Position numbers and translations under genes: made by a program. A stretch of DNA of 64,000 nt from Chloroflexota bacterium (lineage in GTDB: Bacteria > Chloroflexota > Anaerolineae > J102): contig JAKOVD010000049.1 of the NCBI GenBank assembly GCA_029782215.1, forward strand, positions 1-64,000, in the 5' to 3' direction. The notes beneath the pieces were generated by a model, which saw nothing but the letters and a program-made list of their open reading frames with translations, was not told where the DNA came from and made no database searches. Of the stretch, positions 18,401-27,625 are shown piece after piece; within the stretch, counting starts at the first letter, position 1, and each line of letters begins with the position of its first letter.

Positions 18401-20256
18401 GTACGCCTTCGCCAACCGCCAGGCCACCGGCAACGCCGACGCGCACACCCTCGCCAACCGCCAGTCCCACAACGCCGTGCAACGCGCTCTTTGGTGAGGA
18501 CTTCGGGGCCGGCGGGCTGACCGGGTGGACGCCGACGGGAGGCACATGGACGAACCCGGGCGGCTACATGCAGGGCGCCTCGGGGCCTGTGGCCGATGCC
18601 TGGAACATCAAGGCGCTGGCAGCAGCCAACTTCAGGTACGAAGGAACGGTGACTGTACGCCGCGGCAGCGTCGCCGGTCTCAGCTTTCGTTCTGTCGCAG
18701 GCGGTCAGGGCTATGACTTCTTTCTGGACATCAACGGCGGGCAGTGGGTGCTCGCCAAGCGGCCACCCTACAAAGTGCTGGCCAACTCGCCCGCGGACAC
18801 CCAGCGTGACCGGCCCTACCGGCTGAGAGTGGAAACACGCGGTCCCGCCATCGACGCATACGTCGATGGCGCCAAGGTCCTGTCGGTGGTTGACGCTACC
18901 TATGGCGCGGGCAGCTTCGGCGTGTATGCGTACAACAGCCAGGCCGACTATGACGATGTCAGCGCCTGCGCCCTGAGTGTGCCGTATGAACTGAGGATTG
19001 ACGCCGGCAGCACAAGCATGACGACGGATGCGGCGGGGCGGGTGTGGCTGCCCGACCAGGCCTATGCCGAGGGCAGTTGGGGCTTCACCGGGGGTACAAT
19101 CGCCTCCACTCAGGATCCGATCGCGGGGACCGACGATGACCTGCGGTTTCAAACGGTGCACTGGGGGTTCGGCGCCTGGGGCCTGAAGGCGGATATGCCT
19201 GACGGCGCGTATCGGGTCAATCTGGACTTCACCGAGACGTATTTCACCGAAACCGGGCGGCGCCTCTTTGATGTGGTGATTGAGGGGCAGACGGCCATCA
19301 GCGGGCTGGACCTGGTTGCGGCCGCCGGCCACGACAGGGCATACCAGAGGTCCTTCAACATCAATGTCACTGACGGCCAGCTCAACATCGAGTTCGCCAG
19401 CAAACGCGAGGCGGCGCTGGTGGCGGCCGTGGAAGTGCTGGGGGCGGGTGTCTCAACTGCGACGCCAGGCAGCCCGACCTCCACGCGCACGCCAACCGGA
19501 ACCCCGACGCGGCAGGCGACGCCCAGTCCAACGGTGACCCGCACGCCCACCGCCGCCGGTGCGGGGCTCTACGGCCGGGTCACCAAGGCCGGTGCAGCGG
19601 CAGGCGGGGTGTCACTGAGACTGCGCCGCTATGACACGGCTTCCAGCAGCGATATGGCGACTACCTACACCGCCGCAGATGGCCGCTACAGCTTCACCGG
19701 CATCCCGACGCTGCCATACGGCGCGGCTTACTACGTCGTTTACGGACCGAACAACACGGACACAAGCGCCGTTGCCTACTGGTTCGGACCGGGTGTGAAA
19801 AGCTACACTGCCGGCGCAAACGTCCATTCCGGCGACTTTGATATCGCCAACGTTAGTCTGACTTCGCCGCTCTCCGGGGCTACCGTTGCACTGCCGGCTA
19901 CCTTTTTGTGGCAGCGCCGCGGTCTGGCAGGCGACACGTACCGCTGGTGGCTGTTCGATCTGGACAGCGACGATGCCTGGGCAACGGCCGACCTGGGCGA
20001 CACCGGCAGCTTCACGCTCAGCGGCATGCCGCAGGGCGCTGCGGCCGGTGTGCCGTACGGGTGGTATGTTACCGTGCATCGCAGCACCGACAGCTACGGC
20101 GTGTCTTTCTATTACCGGCGGGTGACTTTCCAGGCTGCCGCGGGTGCGGGCGAAGCGCCTGTGCTGGCGAGTCGCGGCGCGGCGGCCGGCCCGACCGGCA
20201 GAGAGGCAGGGCTTCTGCCAGACCACGGCCCGCAGTTGGAGGAGGTGCAGCAGTAG
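15418..20256 (+). CDS. Giant secreted multidomain zincin metalloprotease with malectin domain
   Basis: A 1612-residue protein starting at ATG 15418 behind GGGAGG (15405-15410). In order: a signal peptide; a Cys-containing region (about 120-215); a Thr/Pro-rich linker (about 221-286); a CARDB-like segment (295-420, ending VETNYADNERDVTLGF); a reprolysin-like protease region with the zinc motif HEMGHNLGRRH at 562-572; Ig-like domains (about 780-950); LYMPVFLRA near 960; a second Thr/Pro linker (975-1020); a concanavalin/LamG-like domain (1025-1185); a malectin-like domain (about 1190-1345, beginning LRIDAGS); a third Thr/Pro linker; and a carboxypeptidase-regulatory-like domain (about 1382-1480, GLYGRVTKAGAAAGG). 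It probably acts outside the cell on protein or glycoprotein substrates; the malectin part suggests carbohydrate binding. Confidence 0.85.
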   Translation: MNRLWRFWCGTALIVGTAAMFAGPVGPPASGRAGANDAVPAVLLAPPLKTAAETATPASLAAGVHELSEAATCAPPQPAGPARPAAVSLTAAPEFAAPDAQQYTKWVVWEALNVFGQIFVDPEAILTTPECTYDYPCGGLPPNCTPVRKAKLMGPYCTQQEAWAHLCSRITARGQFPLGSNCQYWVVVEGVRHNTPWNPFLECPKIGSEVVIPPPPADCPADPTPTPTATRTPTLTDTPTPTPSATPTGTPTVTATATKTPTLTATATRTPTATATATNTPTATPMVNITIGDVEITQGIQCLDAAVGDRTCADNSLPLIQGKATMLRVWPKASVAGGAPPLKDVSARLTRITLAGDPLSTIQPRNGSIRLKLNPQRTEINDSWNFRLPMDWTTETTVYLRVEINTDGSIVETNYADNERDVTLGFQARAGLTVHYLPIKHMPPGQAAQEPTERIRTAGTYANILYPMAQGGLRYVRGATTIYSEPLATFADEQRLLSTLNRHYEVMRRMGGEAPDQLVAWLPTGGSQDLGVSDPIWSGAPPGRGRVSFSQDTVDGAFTFAHEMGHNLGRRHPDTPDACGAADGETDWPKTDYGNSARIQEVGLDLFANRGAGAIRNPADQFDLMSYCSDVVGHPALRDIWVSPWTYRRLFEGNMEPRSAAQAQPEATAVFLVSGTVYKGGGGTLDPLLRLTGGDPPAAMPPGAAYCLEIQDASSTVLAKTCFDVDFLDHFERPVDEEAFFFVLPALTSGSRVVLKQGGASLAVRSASANPPVVAVTAPAQGATWDGVQTIRWQASDGDGDPLTFAVAYSPDNGATWRTVAVDLSGQSYAVDTRELPGGQQVRIRVLASDGFHTTSADSDLFRVARKKPVVFIVEPEDGAWLSPGAPVLLLGMSDDADDGPLPDGALSWSSNLAGALGTGGAAQVAALAAGDHRITLSGRDADGNTATAAITVHVAPVRLYMPVFLRAHRPRPLPTATPTHTPSPTARPTATPTRTPSPTARPPATPTRTPSPTASPTTPCNALFGEDFGAGGLTGWTPTGGTWTNPGGYMQGASGPVADAWNIKALAAANFRYEGTVTVRRGSVAGLSFRSVAGGQGYDFFLDINGGQWVLAKRPPYKVLANSPADTQRDRPYRLRVETRGPAIDAYVDGAKVLSVVDATYGAGSFGVYAYNSQADYDDVSACALSVPYELRIDAGSTSMTTDAAGRVWLPDQAYAEGSWGFTGGTIASTQDPIAGTDDDLRFQTVHWGFGAWGLKADMPDGAYRVNLDFTETYFTETGRRLFDVVIEGQTAISGLDLVAAAGHDRAYQRSFNINVTDGQLNIEFASKREAALVAAVEVLGAGVSTATPGSPTSTRTPTGTPTRQATPSPTVTRTPTAAGAGLYGRVTKAGAAAGGVSLRLRRYDTASSSDMATTYTAADGRYSFTGIPTLPYGAAYYVVYGPNNTDTSAVAYWFGPGVKSYTAGANVHSGDFDIANVSLTSPLSGATVALPATFLWQRRGLAGDTYRWWLFDLDSDDAWATADLGDTGSFTLSGMPQGAAAGVPYGWYVTVHRSTDSYGVSFYYRRVTFQAAAGAGEAPVLASRGAAAGPTGREAGLLPDHGPQLEEVQQ

Positions 20257-20310
20257 AAGACGCTGGGTGCGGCGACCCTCGGCGCACGGACCTGGGCGAG
20301 CAGCATCGTT

Positions 20311-20660
20311 CTGGCCACCCCAAACATCCGTTCGGTTGTTCGGGACTCAAGGCTTCGTGGAAACCTTTGGATCGGGCTCTGAGCGTTTGATTTGATCGGC
20401 TCAGGGGCTGCGGCTAAGCTCGAAAACGACGGCTTGCGCTGAGACAAGGTCGCTGAAGAGCGCCGATCAAGCCGGCAGTTTGGGCGCACAAGCGCCAGAT
20501 GGGCGCGCTGAAGCCACCCGGCACCATGTCCCGGTGTGGATGCAGCCTGTCAGGCTATGGGTTCGCGCTCAGGCGGCGCGGCGATAGTCGTAGGGGAGGC
20601 CGCCGAGCACGGGAAAGGCGATGATCTTGCCCGTCTGCGGGGGCTCCACCTTTGACGGCA
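20311..20660 (-). mobile_element. Insertion sequence remnant, repeat family R, copy 3
   Basis: Collinear with 4601-4960, including AACATCCGTTCGGT at one side (20323-20336), the shared block GCCGATCAAGCCGGCAGTTT, and the minus-strand tail GKIIAFPVLGGLPYDYRRAA ending at 20569-20571. Only the last residues of the transposase remain. The 20257-21058 interval contains this remnant, an ACPERSRR-type palindrome and no supported gene. Confidence 0.65.
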
Positions 20661-20680
20661 CGGGAATACGCTGGCCGATG

Positions 20681-20706
20681 ACCCTTCGGCTGCGCTCAGG
20701 GCAGGC
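20681..20706 (-). repeat. Short interspersed palindrome ('ACPERSRR' type)
   Basis: ACCCTTCGGCTGCGCTCAGG followed by GCAGGC reads ACPERSRRV on the minus strand. It matches 14632-14657 and has the same imperfect dyad. It sits inside the family R remnant flank. Confidence 0.6.
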
Positions 20707-21058
20707 CTGGTGAGGGCGGCCATGGGTTGCGCTACAGCCTGAAGCAGCCGGCATCCCTGGTGGCACCTGTAAGCAGCAAGGAGGCGCCGGGTTTAGCCTC
20801 TGTTGGACGAGCGCACCCAAGTGGCAGACGGCGCTGAGAATGAGAAATTCGAGGCGACGAAAAGTGTTCAACACGCACGGCACAGTGCCAAGCAGCCTCT
20901 GCCGCCAACGCCTCCGGGAAACTGCGATGAGATTGGGAGGACACCAGCCATAGACGTTGGATCAACCCTGCAAAGTGCCAAGCTCGGAACAGATGAGCGA
21001 AGTGCCGGTACGCCCGTCCTTGGCGCCTATCCGGATCATTTGCCGAACTCATGCTCCA

Positions 21059-21357
21059 CTAGGGCGGCGCAGCGGTGAGCGCCGCCCCCAGCGCCAGCAG
21101 CGCCTCGCGGTCCGCATCTGAGGGCGCCACGACCGGCCCCAGGCCGTAGAAAACGAGTGACCCGCCGCCCGTTGGCTGCAAGTAAAGCGTGCTATACTTG
21201 GACGCCAGGGCGCGCAAGGTATCAGCCTGGTCCTGGGCGAGGATCACGTCGCTCTCCGGCAGCGAACCATCGCCGGGACGCAGCAGATGCCAGGTGCTGT
21301 CGGGATGGTAATGGACGGTGAAGTCCATGCCGCAAGGGCCAGGCGCGTCGCAAGGTC
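21059..21357 (-). pseudogene. Frameshifted C-terminal part of the golvesin-domain lipoprotein
   Basis: After the frame of the upstream gene is lost near 21357, the second frame continues sensibly: GRPCDAPGPCGMDFTVHY, then LASKYSTLYLQPTGGGSLVF, to a stop at 21059-21061. In the unshifted frame the last ~40 residues are low-quality (RLALAAWTSP.., CCVPAMVRCRRAT). A single missing base in or near TCGGGAGACC explains both. This is either a real mutation or a sequencing error. Confidence 0.65.
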
Positions 21358-22473
21358 TCCCGAAGTCACTTGCGGCAGTGGCGACGGCGGATTGCCAGAA
21401 ACAGCGGGCCCGGAGGGCATGGACGTAGGAACGGCCTCGGCCGCTGCGGGCGAGCGGTAGACGAAGCGGAAAGCGTCGGCCACGACCCTGCCGTCGAGCA
21501 CGCTCTTGATGGTGAGGAAGGCGTCCGGCTGCAGGTTGTAGACGCCGAGGCTCTGCCACTGGCCGGCGTTGGCCTGATAGTTGACGCCCACGGCCTGCGG
21601 CGCCGCGTCGCCAGCCGACCGGTGCACCTCGATGATCCCATGGCCGGTTTGGTCGGCATGAGGATTCCCGCACCACCAGGCGAACACCTCGTACGAGCCG
21701 GCTTCCGGCAGCTCCGGACGCACTTCGGCGGCGGCGCCGAGGCCGGGCAGGGCTACGTAACAGTCCTTCCCGTACTGCTGCCCGGTGACGAGGAAATACC
21801 AGTTTCCCTTGGGCCAGAAGCTCGCAGAGGCATTGTCTACGACGAGATCCTGGGCCTGCCCTGGCGCCGCGGTCGGCGCCGCCGTCCCCAGGTTCTCCGG
21901 CGCCTCGAAGGTCAACGTCGCCAGGATGGCGAGCACCACGTCTGCGCTGGCAGGTTCCGCATCCTTGGTAGAGGCAAAGCCGGCGACGCCGACCGTGGGC
22001 AGCTTCACGGACGTCAGTGACCACTGGTAAGTGCCGTCGGGCGCGACGTAGAAACAGGCCGGGATCTGGCCCTGCGCCAGGTGGAGCGCCGAGTATGCGT
22101 AGCAGGCGCCCCCGAAGCCGGACCCCCACTGCAGCTCGATGTGGCCTTCCAGGACATCGACGTTCATCATGGGTTCGGGCGTTGACGGCGGACTCGGCGT
22201 CAGGCTCCAGTTCGGGGGATAGCGAACGCTGAAGCCCGCCTCCGTGTTGGTGTAGGTCTGCCAGCCATCAGCCGCAGCCTGCTCCGGCGTGGCGCTGGCT
22301 GGGATCGTCGCCACAACTGTCGGGCTGGGCGGACTTTCCGCAGCGGTCTCAACGGATGTGGGCGCAGGCCCTGGCGGAACAGAGGTAGGTGGCAGAGAGC
22401 CTTGTGGCACGGGCACGCAGGCCGCCGCCAGGAGCAACATGACGGGCAAAACGAGCCATGCACGGGTTTGCAT
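21244..22473 (-). CDS. Lipoprotein with PsbP-like and golvesin C-terminal-like domains, frameshifted near its end
   Basis: A 409-residue frame. The signal peptide ends in the lipobox LLAAAC (Cys near residue 19), followed by a Pro/Ser/Thr-rich linker. Residues about 70-190 (GWQTYTNTEAGFSVRYPPNW) resemble PsbP/DUF1795-type domains. Residues about 205-345 resemble the golvesin C-terminal-like domain: VDNASASFWPKGNW, GSYEVFAWWCGNP, GQWQSLGVYNL, and VVADAFRFVY at the end. The true C-terminus probably continues in another frame to 21059. The gene starts 13 bp after the FtsX permease stop, in the same direction, so it may be the third gene of that operon. It is probably anchored on the outer face of the membrane. 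Confidence 0.75.
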   Translation of the reverse strand: MQTRAWLVLPVMLLLAAACVPVPQGSLPPTSVPPGPAPTSVETAAESPPSPTVVATIPASATPEQAAADGWQTYTNTEAGFSVRYPPNWSLTPSPPSTPEPMMNVDVLEGHIELQWGSGFGGACYAYSALHLAQGQIPACFYVAPDGTYQWSLTSVKLPTVGVAGFASTKDAEPASADVVLAILATLTFEAPENLGTAAPTAAPGQAQDLVVDNASASFWPKGNWYFLVTGQQYGKDCYVALPGLGAAAEVRPELPEAGSYEVFAWWCGNPHADQTGHGIIEVHRSAGDAAPQAVGVNYQANAGQWQSLGVYNLQPDAFLTIKSVLDGRVVADAFRFVYRSPAAAEAVPTSMPSGPAVSGNPPSPLPQVTSGDLATRLALAAWTSPSITIPTAPGICCVPAMVRCRRAT

Positions 22474-22486
22474 GAGGGAGGACCCG

Positions 22487-25400
22487 CTACTCGTACCGCA
22501 GCGCCTCGGCAGGGTAAACCCGGGACGCCTGCAGGGCCGGGATCAGCGTCAGAAGCAACGAGAAGCCGTAGGCCAGCAAAAGGATCACTCCGAGTTGGCC
22601 CCACGGCACCGCCACAGTCGTATCGGGCGTGAGCTGGCTGAAGAAAGTGCGCACCATCCTCTCACCCAGCAGCACTCCGGCTGTGGCCCCGATCAGGATG
22701 CCGGTCAGTGCTACAAAACTGCTTTCCACCACGAATCCGAGCGCGACCATGCCGGGACGAAAGCCCAGCGCCCGCAGCACGCCCACCTGCTGCCGGCGCT
22801 CCACCACCGTCCGGCTGGCGATCACGCCCAGCGCTGCGATGCCCACCAGGAGTCCCAGCGCCATGAAACCCTGGAGCAGCCGCAAAATGCCTCGCGTCAG
22901 CGTCTGGCCTTGTGCGAAGCTTTCGACCATCACCGTCGAGTCCAGCCCGCTGCCCAGGAAGGTGCGCTCGACCTCCTGGCTGACCGCATGGACATCCGCG
23001 TCCGGCGCCACCCGCAGGTAGAACTTCTGCGGCGGCACATCCTTGCCCGCGATCCGGTTCAGCGCCGCCATGGGGACCTGAATGGTCCCGCCGGCAAGCG
23101 TGATGTTGTCGGCAAGCACACCGATGATCTGGAGACGGTGCGTTGTGCTGACTTCCGCGCTCGTCCGCACTTCGAGATAGGTCTCCGGCAGCCTGCCCGC
23201 CTCGATCACGATCGGTCCGGGTGCGAAGGTGCTCAGACGTTGCCGCCCAGCGTTCTCGGGCTGTCCGCCGGTCGTGCTGCTCGTCGCCGGCGTGGCCGCC
23301 GGTTCCGCAAGGGTCAGCAGAAGCGGAGTGACGACCGCCACGTCGTCCCGGTTCGCCAGCGCCGTCCAGATGGCCGTGTCGTCTGCATAGCCGGCTGCCC
23401 GTGCCCGCAGGGGGTAGACCATCTGGGCCTCAGCGACATAGCCGGGGTCCAGCCCCACAAGCGAAGCGGCGCCCCAGGTGCCGGAGTCCGGGGTGCGCGC
23501 CTGGACCCTCAGGGAGCCCACGCCGCCCACGGCGGTGATGCTTTGCAGCAGCGGGTGCGCCTGGACCTGGGCCGCAATTCTCCCTTTCAGGTCCGTAATC
23601 GGGTCGAAGAAGCTCAGCAGGGTAGTCTGGGTGCGGATTTGGAAGTTCGCACTGCTCTTCTCGTCGAGCACGATCAGCGACTGGGTCGCTTCGATCACGA
23701 CGGCCATGACCGTGACGGTGCAGACCACCATGGCGAACATCACGATCACCACCCCGGTGCGGAAGCGGGTGCTAAGGGGGTAGGCAATGGCCGTCCGCAA
23801 CACTGGCGCCAGCCAGCCGATGCCGCCGAAAATCCGGGTGGCAAGCCAGGCAATGGCATCCGCGTTGAACATCAGCATCAGGATCATCCCCACAATCAGG
23901 AACGTGGGAAACAACACGAACGAAAGGAGCTGCGTCACGCCGGTCTGCAGCAGAGAGGGCTCGGCCGGTCGGCCCAGCAGTTGGCCCCACGGTGCGCCCC
24001 AGATCAGGATCAATCCCAGCCCGAGCAGCGAGTAGCGCGCCCAGGCGATGCGCTCCGGCCGCACGCTCGTCCGTTCGAGACCGCGGGCAAGCAGCGTGGT
24101 CAGTCCGGCCAGCGCCAGCGTCGCACAGAGCAGCGCTACCGTGGCGTCGTTCCGGCCCGACACGAGATACCACAGAACCGCGGCCAGCAGCACAAGCGGG
24201 CCGGACGCCAGGCGCCAGAAGCGCTGGCCGCCGCGCAGGGTGCGCGCCTGGGCTTCATCGGGCAGGTCGCGTATCGCCGTCACGATGTTGAGCCTGCTGA
24301 CCCGCCATGATGAGATCAGCACGACCACGAAGGTGAAGAGCACGCCCAGGCAATAGGCGATGACGACCGAGGTTGTCGCAACGCTGAAGCGAAACTCGAA
24401 GATGTTGGCCGCCCGACCCGTCACGGTCCCGCTGACCGTGTTGAACAGCCCGCCAATGAAGCCCACCATGCCGAACGACACCAGCAGGCCCAGCGCCAGA
24501 CCCAGCGCCGCCGCCACCACATCGTACAGCATGCCCTCGGTGACGAAGCTCTGCACGAGATGATGGCGCTGCACACCGATCGCACGGGCCATGCCCAGCT
24601 CGGAACGCCGCTCGGCCGCCAGCATGACGAAAATCAGGAAGATCAGGAGCACGCCGGCCAGGATGGAGAAGATTCCAAAGATGGTGAAAATCGAGGAGAA
24701 GACGGTGCCGGCCACGCCCGAAACCGCGACGATCGTGGCCTTGCTCAGGGGCGCCAGCACTTCCATTGACCCGACGTTGTCAAGCCACCCTTGCCACGCC
24801 TGGGCGTCGGCCTCAGGCACCGGCAGTTGGCGCAGCCAGCCGCGCACCTGGGAGTCGGCCAGCGCCTCTCGGATCTTGTCGTTGCCGGCCCCGTCCAGAC
24901 CTGCCTGCAGCTCGGTCAGGGTTTGCGGCAGCCGGTCTGTTTGCACCAGCGAGCCGAGCAGCATCTGGGCCAGCCCTGCCGTGGCCGTGGTGGCCTGCGT
25001 TGCACCCGGTATGGCCGCACCTCCCGCACCGGCCCGCTTTGCGATGGCGTCCTCCAGGATGGGATGAACTTCAGGGCTGCGCAGATAGGCGGCGATCTGC
25101 TCGACCAGACCGTCGTCGAGGGCCAGCACGCGCAGCCGCTGCATCATCTCTGCGGAGTGCTGTAACCCGCCCTCAGCATCGCCGGCATTGGACACCAGCA
25201 CGTTGTTGATCCGACCCTGCATGAAGAGCAATTGCTGCGCCTCGTCGAGCCGCATCATCACGACCGGAGCAAGGGTGGCCAGAGGTCCGGCCTCATCCAC
25301 GATGCCGACGACGCGATAGGGGAGCGCAATCGGGCCGAGAAAGATTTCGAGGCGGTCGCCGGGGCGGGCATCGAGCCTTTCTGCCCCCATCCGGCTCAGG

Positions 25401-26404
25401 TAGACCTCGCCCTCACGCAGTTGGAGCCCGGCCTGTCCCAACACCCGGTCGAGTTCGCTGCTCAGCGTTCCCAGATTCAGGTTGCCCAGCGAGAAGACGG
25501 TCCTGCTCACGGCCGTCGTGCTTGTGATCGCACCGGTGCTGCCAGGAAGCGGTGATGCATTGGCGCCCGTTTGGCCTGCGGACGACATAGTCGTCCCCAT
25601 CTCAGCGATGGCGTTCGCCACGTCGGACGGTTTCAGATCGCCGAAGCCCATTTCGCTGCCGGTCTGATTCGCAAACGCAAACAAGCGCGCGGCCAGCACG
25701 AAGATGTTGCCGACGCCCGGCCGAAGGCGCTCCATCGTCACAGCCTGACCGTCCACCGCGTGCAGCCCGAAGCTGCGTGCATACTCATCATCCACGGCCA
25801 TGATGAAGCCAAACGGCTCGCCCTGGCCCGAGGTGGTGTTTCGAATGATGGTGGGGAATACGATCGAGGCCGCGATCCCATCGGCCAGTGGTTCGGCCTG
25901 GATCTTGGCGCGCAACTGCTCGTAGCGCGCCGTGTCGATGCCCGGCAGGCCCTGGTCGAACAGTTGCAGCATGTTCGCCAGCCCTGCGTTTCCCAGCGCC
26001 AACTGATCTGCAGCCGATGCACCGTCCGCGCCTCTCGCACCGTCAGCTTCCTGTCCCGTCGCTGTGTTCTCGCCGCCGCCGGCAAATTGGGCAATGATGC
26101 CGAGCAGCGGCGGCGCGATGATCTCGTCAATCTCACCGTACGACTTAATCGCGTGCCAGCGGACCGAGTAATTGAGCGTGTCGCCGATGGCCAACGCACT
26201 GACGATGATGACCGTGCTTAGCGTCAGCCCGATCACGATCAGGATGGATTGGGTAGGGCGGCGCGGTATGCTGCGCATGCCAAGCTTCGCCATCACAGGC
26301 TGCCGCAGCCCGGCCAGGAAGAGGAAGAACAGGATCGCGACGACGGCAACCAGCAGACCGAGAGCGGCTGATACGTGAAGGGGGAGGCCCGGCGCCGCGT
26401 TCAT
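22487..26404 (-). CDS. MacB/FtsX-type ABC transporter permease
   Basis: A 1305-residue membrane protein. The start ATG at 26404 was chosen because it overlaps the TGA of the ATPase gene (ATGA, 26401-26404), a common sign of translational coupling; a longer frame to 26479 would overlap that gene deeply. The first TM segment ([19 protein letters not shown]) and a second after [15 protein letters not shown] frame the N-terminus. A large extracytoplasmic domain follows. The first FtsX-type TM block is near residue 580-700 ([32 protein letters not shown]). Another periplasmic domain and a last TM block ([33 protein letters not shown]) close the protein. It is much longer than single-domain MacB permeases and has two FtsX domains. 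Its role, lipoprotein or small-molecule extrusion, is inferred. Confidence 0.88.
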   Translation of the reverse strand: MNAAPGLPLHVSAALGLLVAVVAILFFLFLAGLRQPVMAKLGMRSIPRRPTQSILIVIGLTLSTVIIVSALAIGDTLNYSVRWHAIKSYGEIDEIIAPPLLGIIAQFAGGGENTATGQEADGARGADGASAADQLALGNAGLANMLQLFDQGLPGIDTARYEQLRAKIQAEPLADGIAASIVFPTIIRNTTSGQGEPFGFIMAVDDEYARSFGLHAVDGQAVTMERLRPGVGNIFVLAARLFAFANQTGSEMGFGDLKPSDVANAIAEMGTTMSSAGQTGANASPLPGSTGAITSTTAVSRTVFSLGNLNLGTLSSELDRVLGQAGLQLREGEVYLSRMGAERLDARPGDRLEIFLGPIALPYRVVGIVDEAGPLATLAPVVMMRLDEAQQLLFMQGRINNVLVSNAGDAEGGLQHSAEMMQRLRVLALDDGLVEQIAAYLRSPEVHPILEDAIAKRAGAGGAAIPGATQATTATAGLAQMLLGSLVQTDRLPQTLTELQAGLDGAGNDKIREALADSQVRGWLRQLPVPEADAQAWQGWLDNVGSMEVLAPLSKATIVAVSGVAGTVFSSIFTIFGIFSILAGVLLIFLIFVMLAAERRSELGMARAIGVQRHHLVQSFVTEGMLYDVVAAALGLALGLLVSFGMVGFIGGLFNTVSGTVTGRAANIFEFRFSVATTSVVIAYCLGVLFTFVVVLISSWRVSRLNIVTAIRDLPDEAQARTLRGGQRFWRLASGPLVLLAAVLWYLVSGRNDATVALLCATLALAGLTTLLARGLERTSVRPERIAWARYSLLGLGLILIWGAPWGQLLGRPAEPSLLQTGVTQLLSFVLFPTFLIVGMILMLMFNADAIAWLATRIFGGIGWLAPVLRTAIAYPLSTRFRTGVVIVMFAMVVCTVTVMAVVIEATQSLIVLDEKSSANFQIRTQTTLLSFFDPITDLKGRIAAQVQAHPLLQSITAVGGVGSLRVQARTPDSGTWGAASLVGLDPGYVAEAQMVYPLRARAAGYADDTAIWTALANRDDVAVVTPLLLTLAEPAATPATSSTTGGQPENAGRQRLSTFAPGPIVIEAGRLPETYLEVRTSAEVSTTHRLQIIGVLADNITLAGGTIQVPMAALNRIAGKDVPPQKFYLRVAPDADVHAVSQEVERTFLGSGLDSTVMVESFAQGQTLTRGILRLLQGFMALGLLVGIAALGVIASRTVVERRQQVGVLRALGFRPGMVALGFVVESSFVALTGILIGATAGVLLGERMVRTFFSQLTPDTTVAVPWGQLGVILLLAYGFSLLLTLIPALQASRVYPAEALRYE

Positions 26405-27102
26405 GGGGTCTTGTTCAGTGCCTCCATCTGGGCCTGGTCGATGATCTCGCCGTCGTTCATGCGCACGATCCGGTTGCACATCGCGCCGATATCGGCGTCA
26501 TGGGTGATGATCACGAAGGTCTGCTGCTGTTCGGTGTTGAGCTCCCTGATCAGGCTCATGACTTCGGCCGTCGTCTTGCTGTCCAGGTTGCCCGTCGGCT
26601 CATCGGCCCAGACGATGGCCGGCATGTTGACAAGCGCGCGGGCAATGGACACACGTTGGCGTTGGCCCCCTGACATCTCGGCCGGACGGTGTTCGACTCG
26701 CTCGCCCAGGCCCACGCGTTCCAGGGCGGCAACTGCGCGGCGCCGTGCTTCCGCAGCCCGCACGCCGCCGACCAGGAGCGGCAGCTCGACGTTCTCGGCG
26801 GCGGTGAGCACCGGCAGCAGGTTGAAGGTCTGAAAGATGAACCCCATCCGGCGGCAGCGATAGTCGGTGCGGCGGCGGTCGTCCATCCCGCGCAGATCCA
26901 TCCCCTCTATTCGGACCTCTCCGCTGTCGAATTCATCCAGCCCCGACAGGCAGTTCAGCAGCGTGGTCTTTCCGCAGCCCGACGGCCCCATCACCGCAAC
27001 CATCTCGCCCGGTTCGACCGCGAAGTCGACCCCGCGCAGCGCGTGCACTTCCAGCCGCCCGCTGCGGTAGGTCTTCTGTACCCCGTGTGCTTCGATGATC
27101 AT
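26401..27102 (-). CDS. ABC transporter ATP-binding protein, LolD/MacB-like
   Basis: A 233-residue ATPase with P-loop [10 protein letters not shown]-loop segment [11 protein letters not shown], signature [15 protein letters not shown] and Walker [13 protein letters not shown]. The [20 protein letters not shown] and [11 protein letters not shown] wording is typical of the LolD/MacB/FtsE-type ATPases that pair with FtsX permeases. It overlaps the following permease gene by 4 bp (ATGA), and the two products surely form one complex. It probably powers mechanotransmission rather than classical import. ATG at 27102 follows GGAGCGTATCCC on the minus strand. Confidence 0.93.
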   Translation of the reverse strand: MIIEAHGVQKTYRSGRLEVHALRGVDFAVEPGEMVAVMGPSGCGKTTLLNCLSGLDEFDSGEVRIEGMDLRGMDDRRRTDYRCRRMGFIFQTFNLLPVLTAAENVELPLLVGGVRAAEARRRAVAALERVGLGERVEHRPAEMSGGQRQRVSIARALVNMPAIVWADEPTGNLDSKTTAEVMSLIRELNTEQQQTFVIITHDADIGAMCNRIVRMNDGEIIDQAQMEALNKTP

Positions 27103-27143
27103 GGGATACGCTCCGTGACTCAGTTGTTGGAATCGACTACCCT

Positions 27144-27149
27144 ATTATA
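27144..27149 (-). promoter_or_regulatory. Possible -10 box for the MacB-like operon
   Basis: The minus strand reads GCACTATAATAGGG, containing a perfect TATAAT 42 bp before the ATPase ATG. No good -35 sits at 16-18 bp, so support is partial. The remainder of 27103-27625 shows no supported gene. Confidence 0.4.
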
Positions 27150-27625
27150 GTGCAAAGGCGGGCCCGAGACGTGATGTGGCGCAAGGAAAAGCGAGGTGTC
27201 GCGGACCCGGTTGGTGACTGGGCAATGAAGCATTCACAATCGGGGCTCCTTTTCGCCGGTTGCACCCAGGCCTATCTCTGGCTCCTCGCGTTGACCCCAT
27301 GAGCAGGCCAGGATGGGATGAGCCAAAAAGCCCCGGCAGGCTGCCGACCACTGGCTGCCGATGTTCACTTCGAGTGCAGCAATAGCGGCAAGAACAAGCT
27401 AGACGTCGGCAGCCCGTCGCCGCGCGCGGCAGGAAGCCACATGGATGTTCGGTGCAGCGAGGAGAGGCGGATTGGGGTGACACCTCACATACAATGTCCT
27501 TGCGAGGCGGCATCATTGATTAGCCGTGCAGGTTTTGGCTCAGGTCAGATGTACTTCCTGTTTACGCTTTTGCCATGGTCTGGCAACTAGCCAGCGCCAT
27601 TGCGCCATCGGCAAGGAGGAGATCC

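Noticed and set aside
20569..20883. A 104-residue minus-strand frame as a real protein
   Set aside because: It contains the translated palindrome ACPERSRRV and a transposase tail; it is a chance join of repeat pieces.
22289..24310. A 673-residue open frame on the plus strand
   Set aside because: It is antisense to the FtsX permease, rich in His/Arg/Gln without family features; it results from high GC in the real minus-strand gene.
27145..27590. Short frames on both strands (123 and 90 residues) in the gap between the ABC ATPase and the SRPBCC-VOC gene
   Set aside because: No ribosome binding sites, no domain features, and high Cys/Arg/Ser composition typical of non-coding GC-rich DNA.
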